Part shown: positions 17,430-26,835 of the stretch, in pieces
Layout: each line of letters opens with the position of its first letter
How positions within the stretch are numbered: position 1 is the stretch's first letter
NCBI RefSeq assembly: GCF_019285735.1
Contig: NZ_CP079107.1
Span: 2,170,001 to 2,234,000 of the forward strand
Origin: Paeniglutamicibacter sp. Y32M11
GTDB lineage: Bacteria; Actinomycetota; Actinomycetes; Actinomycetales; Micrococcaceae
Reading direction: 5' to 3'
DNA: 64,000 bases
The notes under the pieces: generated by a model
What the model was told of the DNA's origin: nothing
The model's database searches: none
What the model saw: the letters and a program-made list of their open reading frames with translations, nothing else
Position numbers and translations under genes: made by a program

Positions 17430-19988
17430 ATGGCCGAATTTCTCTATCGTCTGGGACGCGGATCAGCGCACCACGCACGAAAAATCATTGCCGCGTGGAT
17501 CGCGCTCCTACTCTTGGCGGCGGTGGCTTTTTCCATCGGCGGAGGCACCCTCTCGAGCAGCATGTCGATCCCGGGAACCCCCACCGCAGAGGTGACCGAC
17601 CGGCTGGCCGCGGAGTTCCCCTCCGCCTCCGGTGGAACCGGAAATATCATCGCGCAGAGCACCGATGGCCAACCGTTCACCGATGCCCAGCAGAAAGCCA
17701 TCGGCACCCTCACGGCCGACGCTGCCACAATCGAGGGTGTCGAAACGGTCATCGATCCATTCACCACCGAAGCGCAGCGCGCCGATTCGGCAGCAGCGAT
17801 CAAGGACGGTAGCTTACAGCTGGCCGACGCCAGGGCGCGGCTCGACGCCGGCGACACCGAACTGAAGAAATCCGAGACGCAACTGGCCGCTGGCCAAAAG
17901 CAACTTACCGCCGCAATCGCGCAGGCGCGTGCGGCAGGGATGTACGAGCAGGCCAAGGCCGAGTTCGAGCGGCAGCAAGCGCAACTTGACGCCGCCACCA
18001 AGAAGCTGGACGCCGGGCGTGCCACGCTCCAGGACAACCGCGCGAAACTGGATCAGGAAGCCACCAAGCTCGAGCAGGGCGAATCGATGCTGAACATGGC
18101 CGCCGAAATTCGCACGGTTTCACAGGACGGAGGCGCTGCCATCACCATGGTGGTCTTCACCGCCGCCCAGATGGACATCACGCAAGAAACCAAGGATGCC
18201 TTGGTGGCGCTCTTTGAAAACGCCGACGTGGACGGCGTGCAATTCGATTTCTCCTCCGAGATCACTCAGGGTGTCCCCAGCGTTTTCGGGCCCGGTGAGG
18301 CCATCGGGCTTGTTGTGGCCGGCATCGTGCTGGTGCTGATGCTGGGCACCTTCATCGGCGCCGGGTTGCCCCTGCTCACCGCGCTGGTGGGCGTGGGGAT
18401 CGGCGCACTCGGCGCCCTCTCGCTCTCCAGCGTGTTGGAGATGTCCTCGGTGACCCCGATGCTGGGCCTGATGCTCGGTCTGGCCGTGGGCATCGACTAC
18501 TCGCTGTTCATCATCAACCGGCACCGGCACCAGCTCAAGGACGGCTACGAGGTCCGCGAATCCATCGCGCTGGCCAACGGCACCTCCGGCAATGCCGTGG
18601 TCTTCGCCGGAGCCACGGTCTTCATCGCCCTGCTGGCGCTGAACGTCACTCGTATCCCGTTCCTCGGGCTCATGGGCTCCGTCGGCGCGGCCAGCGTGCT
18701 GATCGCGGTGCTGGTGGCCATCACGCTGACCCCGGCGCTGCTCTCACTGGTGGGACGAAAAATCCTCAGCCGCTCAGAACGTGCTGCTCTGGCAACCGGC
18801 ACCGCGCCAGCCCATGCTGGCGCGGCACCGGCACCCAAGACCCGCGTGCGTCCGATGTCCACGGCCGGCGCGATCCTCACCGCGATCGCCTCCGTCGCGG
18901 TGCTGCTGGTGATCGCAACCCCCGCCCTGGACCTGCGGCTGAACCTACCCGACGGATCCTCCGAGTCCCACGAAAGCACCCAGTACCGCGCCTACTCCGC
19001 GATCTCCGAACGCTTCGGTGAGGGGCAAAACGGCGCGCTGCTGATCGTGGCGGACCTGCCCGGCTCCCCCACCGAGGAGGAATCCCAGGCCCACCAAACA
19101 CGCATCGCCGAGGTCTTATTCGCCCAGGACGACGTCGTTGCCGTCGCGCCCGCCGGCACCTCGGCGGACCGGAGTGTTGCAGCGTTTCAACTCATCCCCG
19201 CTCAGGGCCCCACCAGCGTCTCAACCGAGGAGCTGGTGCATTCATTGCGCGACCTCTCCCCGCTGGAGGGAACCTACCCGATCGGGGTGGCCGGCTCGGC
19301 CAGCGGCAACGTCGACATCTCGCAGAAACTCTCCGATGCCCTGCCGTTCTACTTGTTGGTGGTCATCGGGCTTTCGATGCTGATCCTGCTGTTGGTGTTC
19401 CGCTCCATCGTGGTCCCGATCATCGCCACCCTCGGCTTCATCCTGTCCTACTACGCCGCACTGGGCGGCGTCGTGGCGATCTATCAGTGGGGCTGGCTCC
19501 CTGCGATCTTCGGCGTGGACACCCCGGGGCCCATCCTCAGCTTCCTGCCCACGCTCCTGGTCGGGATCCTGTTCGGACTGGCGATGGACTACCAGCTCTT
19601 CCTGGGCACCGGGATGCGCGAGGCCTTTGTGCACGGCGCCCCGGCACGCCTAGCCGTCGTGAAGGGTGTTCGGGCCGGACGTGCGGTGGTCTCTGCCGCG
19701 GCGATCATCATGATCTCGGTCTTCGGCGGATTCATCTTCGCCGAGAGTGCGATGATCCGCCCGATCGGGTTCGCACTGGCCTTTGGCGTGCTGCTGGACG
19801 CCTTTGTGGTGCGCATGCTGCTGATCCCGGCCCTGATGCATTTGGCCGGCGATAAGGCCTGGTGGCTGCCGCGCTGGCTGGAGAAAATCCTGCCGGACAT
19901 CGACGTCGAGGGCGCCAAGCTCGAGCGCCGGCACCCACATTCCGAGGCCGCCGAAAGTGCCGAGGCAGGTGCCACACACAACTCATAG
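17430..19988 (+). CDS. MMPL family RND transporter
   Basis: This 852-residue membrane protein contains one N-terminal TM helix (about 20-40), a periplasmic-side domain with a long heptad-rich coiled coil (about residues 125-220), five TM helices, a central linker, and a repeat of that organisation ending near residue 810. Motifs such as GLAVGIDYSLFIINR and GLAMDYQLFLGTG are the family's TM4/TM10 proton-relay Asp-Tyr pairs. It uses the proton gradient to export lipids or drugs. AAGGACATC precedes ATG 17430. The substrate is unknown. Confidence 0.92.
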   Translation: MAEFLYRLGRGSAHHARKIIAAWIALLLLAAVAFSIGGGTLSSSMSIPGTPTAEVTDRLAAEFPSASGGTGNIIAQSTDGQPFTDAQQKAIGTLTADAATIEGVETVIDPFTTEAQRADSAAAIKDGSLQLADARARLDAGDTELKKSETQLAAGQKQLTAAIAQARAAGMYEQAKAEFERQQAQLDAATKKLDAGRATLQDNRAKLDQEATKLEQGESMLNMAAEIRTVSQDGGAAITMVVFTAAQMDITQETKDALVALFENADVDGVQFDFSSEITQGVPSVFGPGEAIGLVVAGIVLVLMLGTFIGAGLPLLTALVGVGIGALGALSLSSVLEMSSVTPMLGLMLGLAVGIDYSLFIINRHRHQLKDGYEVRESIALANGTSGNAVVFAGATVFIALLALNVTRIPFLGLMGSVGAASVLIAVLVAITLTPALLSLVGRKILSRSERAALATGTAPAHAGAAPAPKTRVRPMSTAGAILTAIASVAVLLVIATPALDLRLNLPDGSSESHESTQYRAYSAISERFGEGQNGALLIVADLPGSPTEEESQAHQTRIAEVLFAQDDVVAVAPAGTSADRSVAAFQLIPAQGPTSVSTEELVHSLRDLSPLEGTYPIGVAGSASGNVDISQKLSDALPFYLLVVIGLSMLILLLVFRSIVVPIIATLGFILSYYAALGGVVAIYQWGWLPAIFGVDTPGPILSFLPTLLVGILFGLAMDYQLFLGTGMREAFVHGAPARLAVVKGVRAGRAVVSAAAIIMISVFGGFIFAESAMIRPIGFALAFGVLLDAFVVRMLLIPALMHLAGDKAWWLPRWLEKILPDIDVEGAKLERRHPHSEAAESAEAGATHNS

Positions 19989-20012
19989 TGTGCCCCTTTG
20001 CGGGGAGTGACG

Positions 20013-20046
20013 GGGGTGGGTTCCAAGCATGAATGGAACCCACCCC
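20013..20046 (+). terminator. Hairpin after MMPL transporter gene
   Basis: Perfect 12-nt arms GGGGTGGGTTCC and GGAACCCACCCC flank a 10-nt loop. The T-tract is short (TTGGTGT). Confidence 0.65.
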
Positions 20047-20133
20047 TTGGTGTCTGGCCGAGGTCGGGTCCGTCATCGACTCCCCGGCATGTGTAAAGCG
20101 CTCGTTTCATGTTTCAATGGTCTGGTGGATCAC

Positions 20134-22779
20134 ATGCAAAGAATCTCCGGCCCGAACGAAAACCTTTCCCGCGACGCGGCAGCGTGGCGAAAGCAGAACA
20201 TCAGTGTTCTCGCCTATGAGATCGAGCTTGATCTATCCCACGCCCAGGATTCGAGCGTGAAAACCTACCGCTCCAAGACCACCGTGCGCCTGCGTGCCCA
20301 CGGCAGCAGCGAAACATTCCTCGACTTCATTCATGACTCCATCGAGTCAATTACCCTCAATGGAAAGAGTATTGACCCCGCCACGGCCGTGCACGGCTCA
20401 CGCATCTACCTGCATGATCTCATTCAGGGTGCCGATGCCATCAATACGCTCACCATTGACGGACGGGCGCTGTACTCGCGCAGCGGCGAGGGCCTGCACC
20501 GCTACGTGGATCCCGCCGACGGGGCCACCTACTGCTACACACAATTTGAGCCGGCGGACGCTCGCCGCGTGTATGCCAACTTTGAACAACCGGATCTGAA
20601 GGCGGCCTTCACCTTCATCGTGCGGGCACCACAGGACTGGCACGTGGCCACCAACCAGGCCCCCGTGCGGGTGGACAACCACGGTGACGGGAGCGCGACC
20701 ACGCATTTCGCTCCCACGCTGCCCATTTCCACCTACATCACCACGGTGCTCGCCGGGCCCTACTTCGTGGCCACCGATACCTACACGTACACCCGGGACG
20801 ATGGCAGCGAACTTCTCATCCCGCTCAACGCCACCTGCCGCGCCTCACTTGCGGAACACTTTGACGCGGAACAAATCCTGAACCTGACCCGCGCCGGGCT
20901 GGACTTCTTCCACGAGCTTTTTGACTACCCCTACCCTTGGGGCAAGTACGACTCCGCCTTTGTGCCCGAATACAACCTCGGCGCCATGGAAAACCCCGGG
21001 TTGGTCACCTTCACGGAATCCTACGTGTTCACCTCCCGGGCCACCGAGGCGCAATACGAGGCCCGCGCCAACACCATCATGCATGAGATGGTACACATGT
21101 GGTTCGGCGATCTGGTCACCATGGCATGGTGGGACGATCTCTGGCTTAAGGAGTCATTCGCCGACTATATTGGCACGCTGGCCAACGCCGAAGCCACGGA
21201 ATTTAGTACCGCCTGGGTAGCGTTTGCCAATCGCCGCAAGGCCTGGGCCTACGTGGCAGATCAGCTGCCATCCACACACCCGATTGTTGCCGACATTACC
21301 GATCTTGAAGCGGCCAAACAGAATTTCGACGGCATCACCTACGCCAAGGGCGCCTCGGTACTCAAACAACTGGCCGCCTTTGTGGGGGCCGATGCCTTCC
21401 GTGACGCCGCCCGTTCCTACTTCCGCGCTCACGAATTCGCCAACACCTCATTACGCGACTTCCTCTTGGCCCTCGAAGCAGCATCGGGCCGCGACATGTC
21501 TGCCTGGGCGGATGCCTGGCTCAAGAGCGCAGGCGTGCCGCGGCTACACGTCGAGCTGGAAGAAACCGAGGGACTGATCACCGCGGCGGCCCTGCACCAA
21601 TCCGGTACCGACCCGATCACCGGGACCCCGATCGATCACCCACACGTGCTGAACATCGGCGAGTTTAATGTCATCAACGGCGTCCTGCAGCGCACCGCCA
21701 GCCACCGGGTGGAACTGAAATCGGGAAGTATTAATCTCCCGTTCCTGCTGGGGCGCCCGCGCGCGGATCTGTTGTTGCCCAACGATGGTGATGACACCTA
21801 TGCGATGCTCGACTTTGATACGCGCTCCCTCGCCACGCTGTTGAGCCATCTGGGCTCGCTGGAAGATCCGTTGGCTCGCGCGACCGCTTGGGCAGCGCTG
21901 TGGAACATGGTCAGGGACGCAACACTGCCGGCCACGGCATTCCTGGCCGCGGTGCGCGCCCACGCCGAGTCGATCACCGAGGTTGCCGTCCTGGCCCAGC
22001 TGCTCACCCAGTGCGACACGGCTCTCACCCACTACCTACCGGCCGAACATCGAGCGGCCGAGCGCCTGGCGCTCAGTAATGCCGTCACAACCTGGCTAAA
22101 ACGCGCGGTTCCGGGCAGTGATGCTCAGGTGGCCACGGCACGCGCCCTGGCCACCTTGGCTCGCGGCTCGGTGGCCAACGACATTGTTGATGGACTGCTG
22201 TCCGGTGAACTGAGCTACCCGGGTCTGGTCTTGGACGAACATCTGCGTTGGGCCCTGTGGCAGGCCAAGGCGGCCTCCGGAACTCTTGATGAGGCGGCAC
22301 TTGCCCGCCTGGAATCCGACGCCGCATCACACCCATCGGCCGTCGCCAGTTCGGGTCGACTCTTGGCTCTCGCCGCACGACCGGAGGCAAACAGCAAGGC
22401 AGCGGCCTTTAAGCAGGCGCTCAGTGGAAATGCGGCCGATGGCTCACCGCTGTCTAACGAAGCCATCTCCGCCATCGCCGCCGGCTTCCGACTGGGCACC
22501 CATGAGCTGCTTGATGGTTACTACGATGCCTACTGGCCGGCGCTGGAGGAGATCTGGACTTCGATGAGCATCGGCATGGCAACCCGCATCATTCGAGGGC
22601 TGTTCCCCGCCGCCCAGGATCTGGCCGCGGAGGGGATTCACCCGGTCATGATGAAGCTGAATACCTGGCTTGATACCCATGAGCAGGCACCGCGCGCGCT
22701 GCGCCGAATCCTGTTGGAGGAACGCGATTACCTCACCCGTTCCTTCGCCGCGCAGCAGCTGGTTGCCGACTCCCACTAA
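20134..22779 (+). CDS. pepN: Aminopeptidase N (M1 family)
   Basis: This 881-residue protein has the M1 catalytic domain: the exopeptidase motif GAMEN, the zinc motif HEMVH (His317, Glu318, His321) and the third ligand Glu340 in WLKESFADY. The C-terminal helical ERAP1-like domain runs from about residue 520. It removes N-terminal residues from peptides in the cytoplasm. ATG 20134 gives the usual MQRISGPNENLSRD-type start; the longer frame to 20029 runs through the preceding terminator. Confidence 0.93.
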   Translation: MQRISGPNENLSRDAAAWRKQNISVLAYEIELDLSHAQDSSVKTYRSKTTVRLRAHGSSETFLDFIHDSIESITLNGKSIDPATAVHGSRIYLHDLIQGADAINTLTIDGRALYSRSGEGLHRYVDPADGATYCYTQFEPADARRVYANFEQPDLKAAFTFIVRAPQDWHVATNQAPVRVDNHGDGSATTHFAPTLPISTYITTVLAGPYFVATDTYTYTRDDGSELLIPLNATCRASLAEHFDAEQILNLTRAGLDFFHELFDYPYPWGKYDSAFVPEYNLGAMENPGLVTFTESYVFTSRATEAQYEARANTIMHEMVHMWFGDLVTMAWWDDLWLKESFADYIGTLANAEATEFSTAWVAFANRRKAWAYVADQLPSTHPIVADITDLEAAKQNFDGITYAKGASVLKQLAAFVGADAFRDAARSYFRAHEFANTSLRDFLLALEAASGRDMSAWADAWLKSAGVPRLHVELEETEGLITAAALHQSGTDPITGTPIDHPHVLNIGEFNVINGVLQRTASHRVELKSGSINLPFLLGRPRADLLLPNDGDDTYAMLDFDTRSLATLLSHLGSLEDPLARATAWAALWNMVRDATLPATAFLAAVRAHAESITEVAVLAQLLTQCDTALTHYLPAEHRAAERLALSNAVTTWLKRAVPGSDAQVATARALATLARGSVANDIVDGLLSGELSYPGLVLDEHLRWALWQAKAASGTLDEAALARLESDAASHPSAVASSGRLLALAARPEANSKAAAFKQALSGNAADGSPLSNEAISAIAAGFRLGTHELLDGYYDAYWPALEEIWTSMSIGMATRIIRGLFPAAQDLAAEGIHPVMMKLNTWLDTHEQAPRALRRILLEERDYLTRSFAAQQLVADSH

Positions 22780-22847
22780 GGTCAGTCTCACGCGGCGGGG
22801 TGCTCCTAGCGGGGCCCCGGAGCAGCTAATCATTCGCGCGTGCGAGC

Positions 22848-23279
22848 TCAGCGAATGCAGAATTCGTTGCCCTCGGGATCCGCCAAGGTATACCAGGCAA
22901 AGGGCCCCTGCATTGCCTCATGGAGGAAGCTCGCGCCACGGTCAAGCAACATGGTGCGCACCTCGTCCTTGTCCCCCAGATCCAGATCTAAATGCAAACG
23001 ATTTTTCACCGTCTTGGGTTCGGGCACCAACTGAAAGAGAATGCGCTGGCGCGGTAACTTGCCCAGCTGATCCAGCGGGCAGATTGCTGCCCCGAGCTTC
23101 CATGCCAGTTCACCGTCAAAAATCAGGGTTTCGTCCTCGCTGGCGTGGCCCTCATCGATCATTTTTTGAATGAAGTCAGGATCGCTGGGCTCCACCGTCC
23201 ATCCGAGGGTTTCCGCCCACCACACCGCCTGCTGGTGGGGGTTGGCACTGTCAATAGTGATTTGCAGTTTTGGGTCCAT
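22848..23279 (-). CDS. VOC family protein (glyoxalase-like domain)
   Basis: This 143-residue protein has one vicinal oxygen chelate domain with LQITIDSANPHQQAVWWAET at the N-terminus and FAWYTLADPEGNEFCI at the C-terminus, which supplies the usual final Glu ligand. Function is unknown. ATG 23279 is preferred; GTG 23285 is two codons up. A second, two-domain VOC protein lies at 27.6 kb. It converges on pepN. Confidence 0.85.
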   Translation of the reverse strand: MDPKLQITIDSANPHQQAVWWAETLGWTVEPSDPDFIQKMIDEGHASEDETLIFDGELAWKLGAAICPLDQLGKLPRQRILFQLVPEPKTVKNRLHLDLDLGDKDEVRTMLLDRGASFLHEAMQGPFAWYTLADPEGNEFCIR

Positions 23280-24148
23280 GGCCACACGTTATGCCGCGAT
23301 GCACCCCACATACAAGGGATCCGGCGCAATACGGGAACCTAGCTCGATTTCCAGATGAACCGACAGATATACAGTGACCGGCCACGGCACAGCCAGGGGG
23401 CTCTCTAGAACCTGGCTGGTGTAACGGACGGTGCGTGTCTCCAGGACCTATCCATCCTCGTCGGGGAAGACGCGCTCCAACCTGGGGCCCGTTGGTTCCT
23501 CGACTAGGTTTCCATCGCCTTGGTCTGCAAATCGGACAGAAATTTCGTGGGGACGTAGCGGCGTATGCGGCACCACTGGCGCTCGAAGTACTTCCTACGA
23601 AAATTTGGGTGAAACTCTCCGGATTCCTGATCGCCGTATCGAGTCGAACTTGATCATGACCTGAACGCCAACCACTGACTTGGTGCTTCCTTCGACAAGT
23701 GACGGCGAACTCTTACGCTGGCCCTCACGTGCTTCTCGCGACAGCGAAATCGGACGAATATGGCCACCAGCGAGCCGAATGAGCGACCTCCACGCAATGC
23801 CACATATCAAGGCCCGCAATTCACTGCCATAGCCCAACCATCTCGCGATTCTACGTCGATCCCAACCTGTAAAACGGCAAACGGGTGACATATGCAGCAG
23901 ACAGGACGGGAAAGACAAAGCCCGTCAACATAACAAGTTTACGAATTTTGGGCAATTTTCTTGGAATGTCTGGAGATGGACGATCTCGAAAACCACCCCT
24001 AACCTAAACGTGCAAGTTTCCATCGTTCTCGAGGACATGGATCCGGTTGACAATTGGTGGTCCGCGCATCATCCACAACTGATCACGCTCCATGGGTTGA
24101 CGCAACGAGGACTCGACGGCCGTTCAATATTCATTTCAGGAGGGAATC
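23280..24148. other. Gene-poor region with no confident gene
   Basis: About 870 nt carry only overlapping frames with no recognisable domains. Base composition is lower in G+C than the flanks, especially at 23,880-24,060. On the minus strand 23,330-23,580 looks like decayed coding sequence. A TTGACA at 24047-24052 is a possible -35 for the gene at 24149, but the matching -10 is weak. The region is probably an old insertion/deletion scar at the edge of accessory DNA. Confidence 0.4.
23335..23578 (-). pseudogene. Possible decayed gene fragment, function unclear
   Basis: On the minus strand a frame reads a protein-like stretch ending EEPTGPRLERVFPDEDG, meets a TAG, and continues in the same frame with VLETRTVRYTSQVLESPLAV and a further beta-rich stretch. 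The pattern is reminiscent of the effector (UTRA) domain of GntR regulators, but I cannot establish this. No start codon or helix-turn-helix is visible. Confidence 0.2.
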
Positions 24149-24427
24149 GTGAATGACCTTTACTCGGACGCTGATGGATCAGAACTCCAGCCGCTTCGCC
24201 TATGCCTTGACGGAAAACCGGAACAAGCTCTCCTTCCCCCATGCTCACGGCCCTCATGCGATGTCTGCCAAACGGACGAATACTTGGTGTTTGAGAAATT
24301 CGCCCCCGTCTGGCACTCCGGAACTTCCCGTCCCGTTGCGTGGGACGTCGAGTGCTGGTGCGGCAAGTGCGAATCTTATTACGGCTTTCGGGCACCCGCA
24401 GAGTCCCAAAGCCCGCACACGGTGTAA
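24149..24427 (+). CDS. Small zinc-ribbon protein of unknown function
   Basis: This 92-residue protein starts at a GTG with a strong AGGAGGG 5 nt upstream. It holds CDVC near residue 37-40 and CWCGKC near residues 69-74, spaced as in a zinc ribbon, within FEKFAPVWHSG and VAWDVE. It lies 86 nt upstream of the carboxylate-amine ligase gene in the same direction. I do not recognise the family; pairing with the ligase is the only functional clue. Confidence 0.65.
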   Translation: MNDLYSDADGSELQPLRLCLDGKPEQALLPPCSRPSCDVCQTDEYLVFEKFAPVWHSGTSRPVAWDVECWCGKCESYYGFRAPAESQSPHTV

Positions 24428-24483
24428 TCTGCCGCCCCGAGGTGCTATTCGTACCATGGTCCATTTATAGGTCGGCGGATTAT

Positions 24484-24489
24484 TATAAT
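24484..24489 (+). promoter_or_regulatory. TATAAT -10 element upstream of the carboxylate-amine ligase
   Basis: A consensus TATAAT lies 24 nt before the ATG at 24514, in an A+T-rich patch. A -35 is not clear. It suggests the ligase gene has its own promoter in addition to read-through from the zinc-ribbon gene. Confidence 0.4.
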
Positions 24490-24513
24490 TACAGACAGAC
24501 GTGGAGGCGACTC

Positions 24514-25596
24514 ATGCGCAGTTTTGGTGTGGAGGAAGAATTTTTTCTTCTAGATAGTTTCACTGGCCTGCCAACGGCACCGACTCCCTCGACCCGTGCC
24601 GAGCTGCTCTCGCTGACTGTCGAGGGAAGCACCACCTGCGGCGAGTTCCTTGCCTGTCAGCTCGAAAGCAACAGCCCCGTCCTGCAAACCGGAAAGGACG
24701 CTTTTCACACGGTACACGCCTACCGCAGTGTCCTTTCCCTGATCGCACGGGACGCGGGACTCACGGTGGTGGCGCTGGGTACACCACCTTCGATCTCCGG
24801 CACACCGGCAGTGATTAGTCCCTCGGCCAGGTATCGAACCATCAATGACTTCTGCGGGAGGATCACTGCCGAGCATTACCTCTCGGGACTGCACATTCAT
24901 GTCGGCGTCGAGGATTCCACGGCCGGAGTCACTGCCCTGAATGAAGTTCGCCGCTGGCTTCCCCTACTGACGGCGATTGGCTCTAATTCGCCGTATTGGA
25001 AGGGCTCAGATTCCGGGTTCGCGTCCTGGCGCAGCATCCACTACCGCCGCTGGTCGGTGCAGGGCATCCCTCCGCGGTTCCTTGACGCCACGGACTACGC
25101 GCGAAGGATACAGCTCATGATGGACGCCGACGCCGTGCTGGATTCTGGCCATGTTAGCTGGGCTGCACGACTCTCCACCCGCTATCCGACCTTGGAAATC
25201 CGCGCGGCAGACTCCCAGATGAACGCATCAAACACCGTCCTGCTCGCCTTGATCGCCAGGTCCTTGGTTGATGCGAGCCTCAACGGTGCTGCCACCGGCT
25301 TCGACCCGCTACCAGAAGCCCTCGATTTGGCGCAATGGCAGGCCGCAAAATTCGGATTACGTGGAAACCACATCAATCCCGTCGACGGAAAGAGTGCCTC
25401 CGCCGCACAGATGCTGGCATCGATGATGGATTTCATCCTCCCGGCACTCAGGAAAAATGGTGATGACCAGTACGTGATCGCAGGACTTGCCCGCATCATG
25501 GAACAAGGTACCGGTGCCGGGCTGCAGCGGAGGCACTTCCATGAAGGCGGATTCAACGCCGTCCTTGCCCGGGCTCAGGAGCTCATCACCGATTAG
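24514..25596 (+). CDS. Carboxylate-amine ligase, YbdK/GCS2 family
   Basis: This 360-residue protein starts with FGVEEEFFLLD, the metal/ATP-binding start of glutamate-cysteine ligase type 2 enzymes, and has GLHIHVGVED and RYPTLEIRAAD, the other family motifs. It joins a carboxylate to an amine with ATP; YbdK has weak glutamate-cysteine ligase activity but the natural substrate is unknown. GGAGG lies 7 nt upstream. Near the zinc-ribbon gene and the Tn3 relic it belongs to an accessory block. Confidence 0.88.
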   Translation: MRSFGVEEEFFLLDSFTGLPTAPTPSTRAELLSLTVEGSTTCGEFLACQLESNSPVLQTGKDAFHTVHAYRSVLSLIARDAGLTVVALGTPPSISGTPAVISPSARYRTINDFCGRITAEHYLSGLHIHVGVEDSTAGVTALNEVRRWLPLLTAIGSNSPYWKGSDSGFASWRSIHYRRWSVQGIPPRFLDATDYARRIQLMMDADAVLDSGHVSWAARLSTRYPTLEIRAADSQMNASNTVLLALIARSLVDASLNGAATGFDPLPEALDLAQWQAAKFGLRGNHINPVDGKSASAAQMLASMMDFILPALRKNGDDQYVIAGLARIMEQGTGAGLQRRHFHEGGFNAVLARAQELITD

Positions 25597-25699
25597 TATC
25601 CGAGGGACCCACCCGGAGTAGTGTGCGGCGACCCAGTAAAGTGCCTCCTCACCTGATGCTGCGGGCGGCTAAGCGCGCTGCGAAGCCTGGGCAAGATGT

Positions 25700-26106
25700 G
25701 AGCGAGCTATCTTTCAGTTGCACTGGCTCCAAGCTCCCAACGTGCGTAGCAACGTGACAGCCGGGCTGAACAAGGGAGAAGCTCGGAGCATCATAGCTCG
25801 CGCTATATTTTTCAGTCGGCTTGGATAGATCCGTGACCGGAGGGCCACCGACTTAAGTGCTAATTGTTCTCATCGTGGCCATCGTTTTCTGGAGCACATT
25901 CTAACGAGAGCGGACCATCGCTTCCTTCAACCGGAAGGGAGCCACTACGGACCACGACCTGCTACGGTTCCACTCACCCTTGGGACGCGAACGCGACAAC
26001 CTCACCGGCGTCTTCACTGAGCGTCGCACCAACCAAAGCGCCGCCGGCAAGGACAGGCCACGACGACGTTCGATAAAACCGGAGCGCTGGGTGTTGCACT
26101 TTTTAT
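25700..26106 (+). pseudogene. Tn3-family transposase C-terminal remnant (tnpA)
   Basis: Frame 1 (from 25718) reads [18 protein letters not shown] then [18 protein letters not shown], then a TAG at 25826 where TnpA has Glu, then IRDR. A frameshift near 25,855 leads to LIVLIVAIVFWSTF, a TAA at 25902, and DLLRFHSPLGRERDNLTG. These three pieces match, in order, the conserved C-terminal blocks of Tn3 transposases (LNKGEARNALARAVFFNRLG; LVVAAIVLWNTVYLE; LLAHLSPLGWEHINLTG). Two stops and a frameshift show it is dead. The N-terminal 900 residues are absent. Confidence 0.8.
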
Positions 26107-26363
26107 AAGTCGCCCATGTAAGTTCCCTGCCGCGAGGTGGATACTTCATGGGGTCCGCACCGCCACGGCGTTTGAGATTGCGACATTTCACCGTACAAAT
26201 TTTGCGCCTCTTGGCGTTAACGACCACACACGTTTTTTCTGGTCATTACTACCGACGGTCTTAGCTGACAGCCTGGCTGTTTGCATCCTGGATGTACTGT
26301 GAGCGGTCAGCTATCTGGGATAGATCCGGGGCAACAGGCTCGACCAAAACTCGGAGCGGCAAG

Positions 26364-26665
26364 TGAACACTCCACGTAGCCAAGATGTTTACGGACAATG
26401 CATCAGGAAAGGAGCGTAAGCGGCCTCTGCTGGATAAACTGCCGATGCTTGCCCACACCGAAGACACTGTGCTCGGACACAGCAAGTACCGACCGATCCG
26501 TAACTTCGAGGGCTCGGCTTCCGTGGTTCTGAATCTCATTGGCCTGGGCGTGCGTATTGAGTTCACGAAGGAAAGCCTCGTGAACTCTGGCGACGACTCG
26601 CCCCTGACTAACTTCATGCCGGCAGCATGGGGTGCGTTTGCGGATTTCGAACGCACCCCACACGT
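26364..26665 (+). pseudogene. Serine recombinase (resolvase) remnant (tnpR)
   Basis: An open stretch reads FTDNASGKERKRPLLDKL, then a degraded centre, then GVRIEFTKESLVNSGDDSPL and WGAFADFER, matching the catalytic-domain C-terminal half of resolvases (usually GVRVEFVKESLTFTGEDSPM, MGAFAEFER). The N-terminal catalytic Ser and the helix-turn-helix C-terminus are both missing; the frame continues to 26738 into unrelated sequence. Lying 260 nt after the tnpA remnant, it is the other half of a Tn3-type relic. Confidence 0.75.
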
Positions 26666-26835
26666 TGACCCCAACGCGAGGGCGTTGCCCAGTTTTCAAG
26701 TTTCTGGGTTTCGTAGGGCTCGCCACACGCGGCTTTGAGGCCTCGGCTGTTGAACCTCCTTGCTCGGTCTAAGCTGAGTTAATGAGTTGGCGCGAGCGGG
26801 CAACACCGCTTGGTCAACATCTCAAGGAGAGCGTC

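Larger units (their letters stand above)
25597..26835. other. Accessory region with a decayed Tn3-type transposon
   Basis: No intact gene is visible. Two remnants, of tnpA and tnpR, are described separately. No convincing terminal inverted repeats or target-site duplications could be found by eye. The stretch 26,107-26,363 holds nothing recognisable. Confidence 0.6.

Noticed and set aside
22801-22824. Hairpin TGCTCC/GGAGCA between pepN and the VOC gene as terminator
   Set aside because: The stem is six base pairs with a 12-nt loop and no T-run.
26140-26170. GGGGTCCGC sequence resembling the outer end of a Tn3 terminal repeat
   Set aside because: Only the first bases match and no partner copy was found; too short to support.
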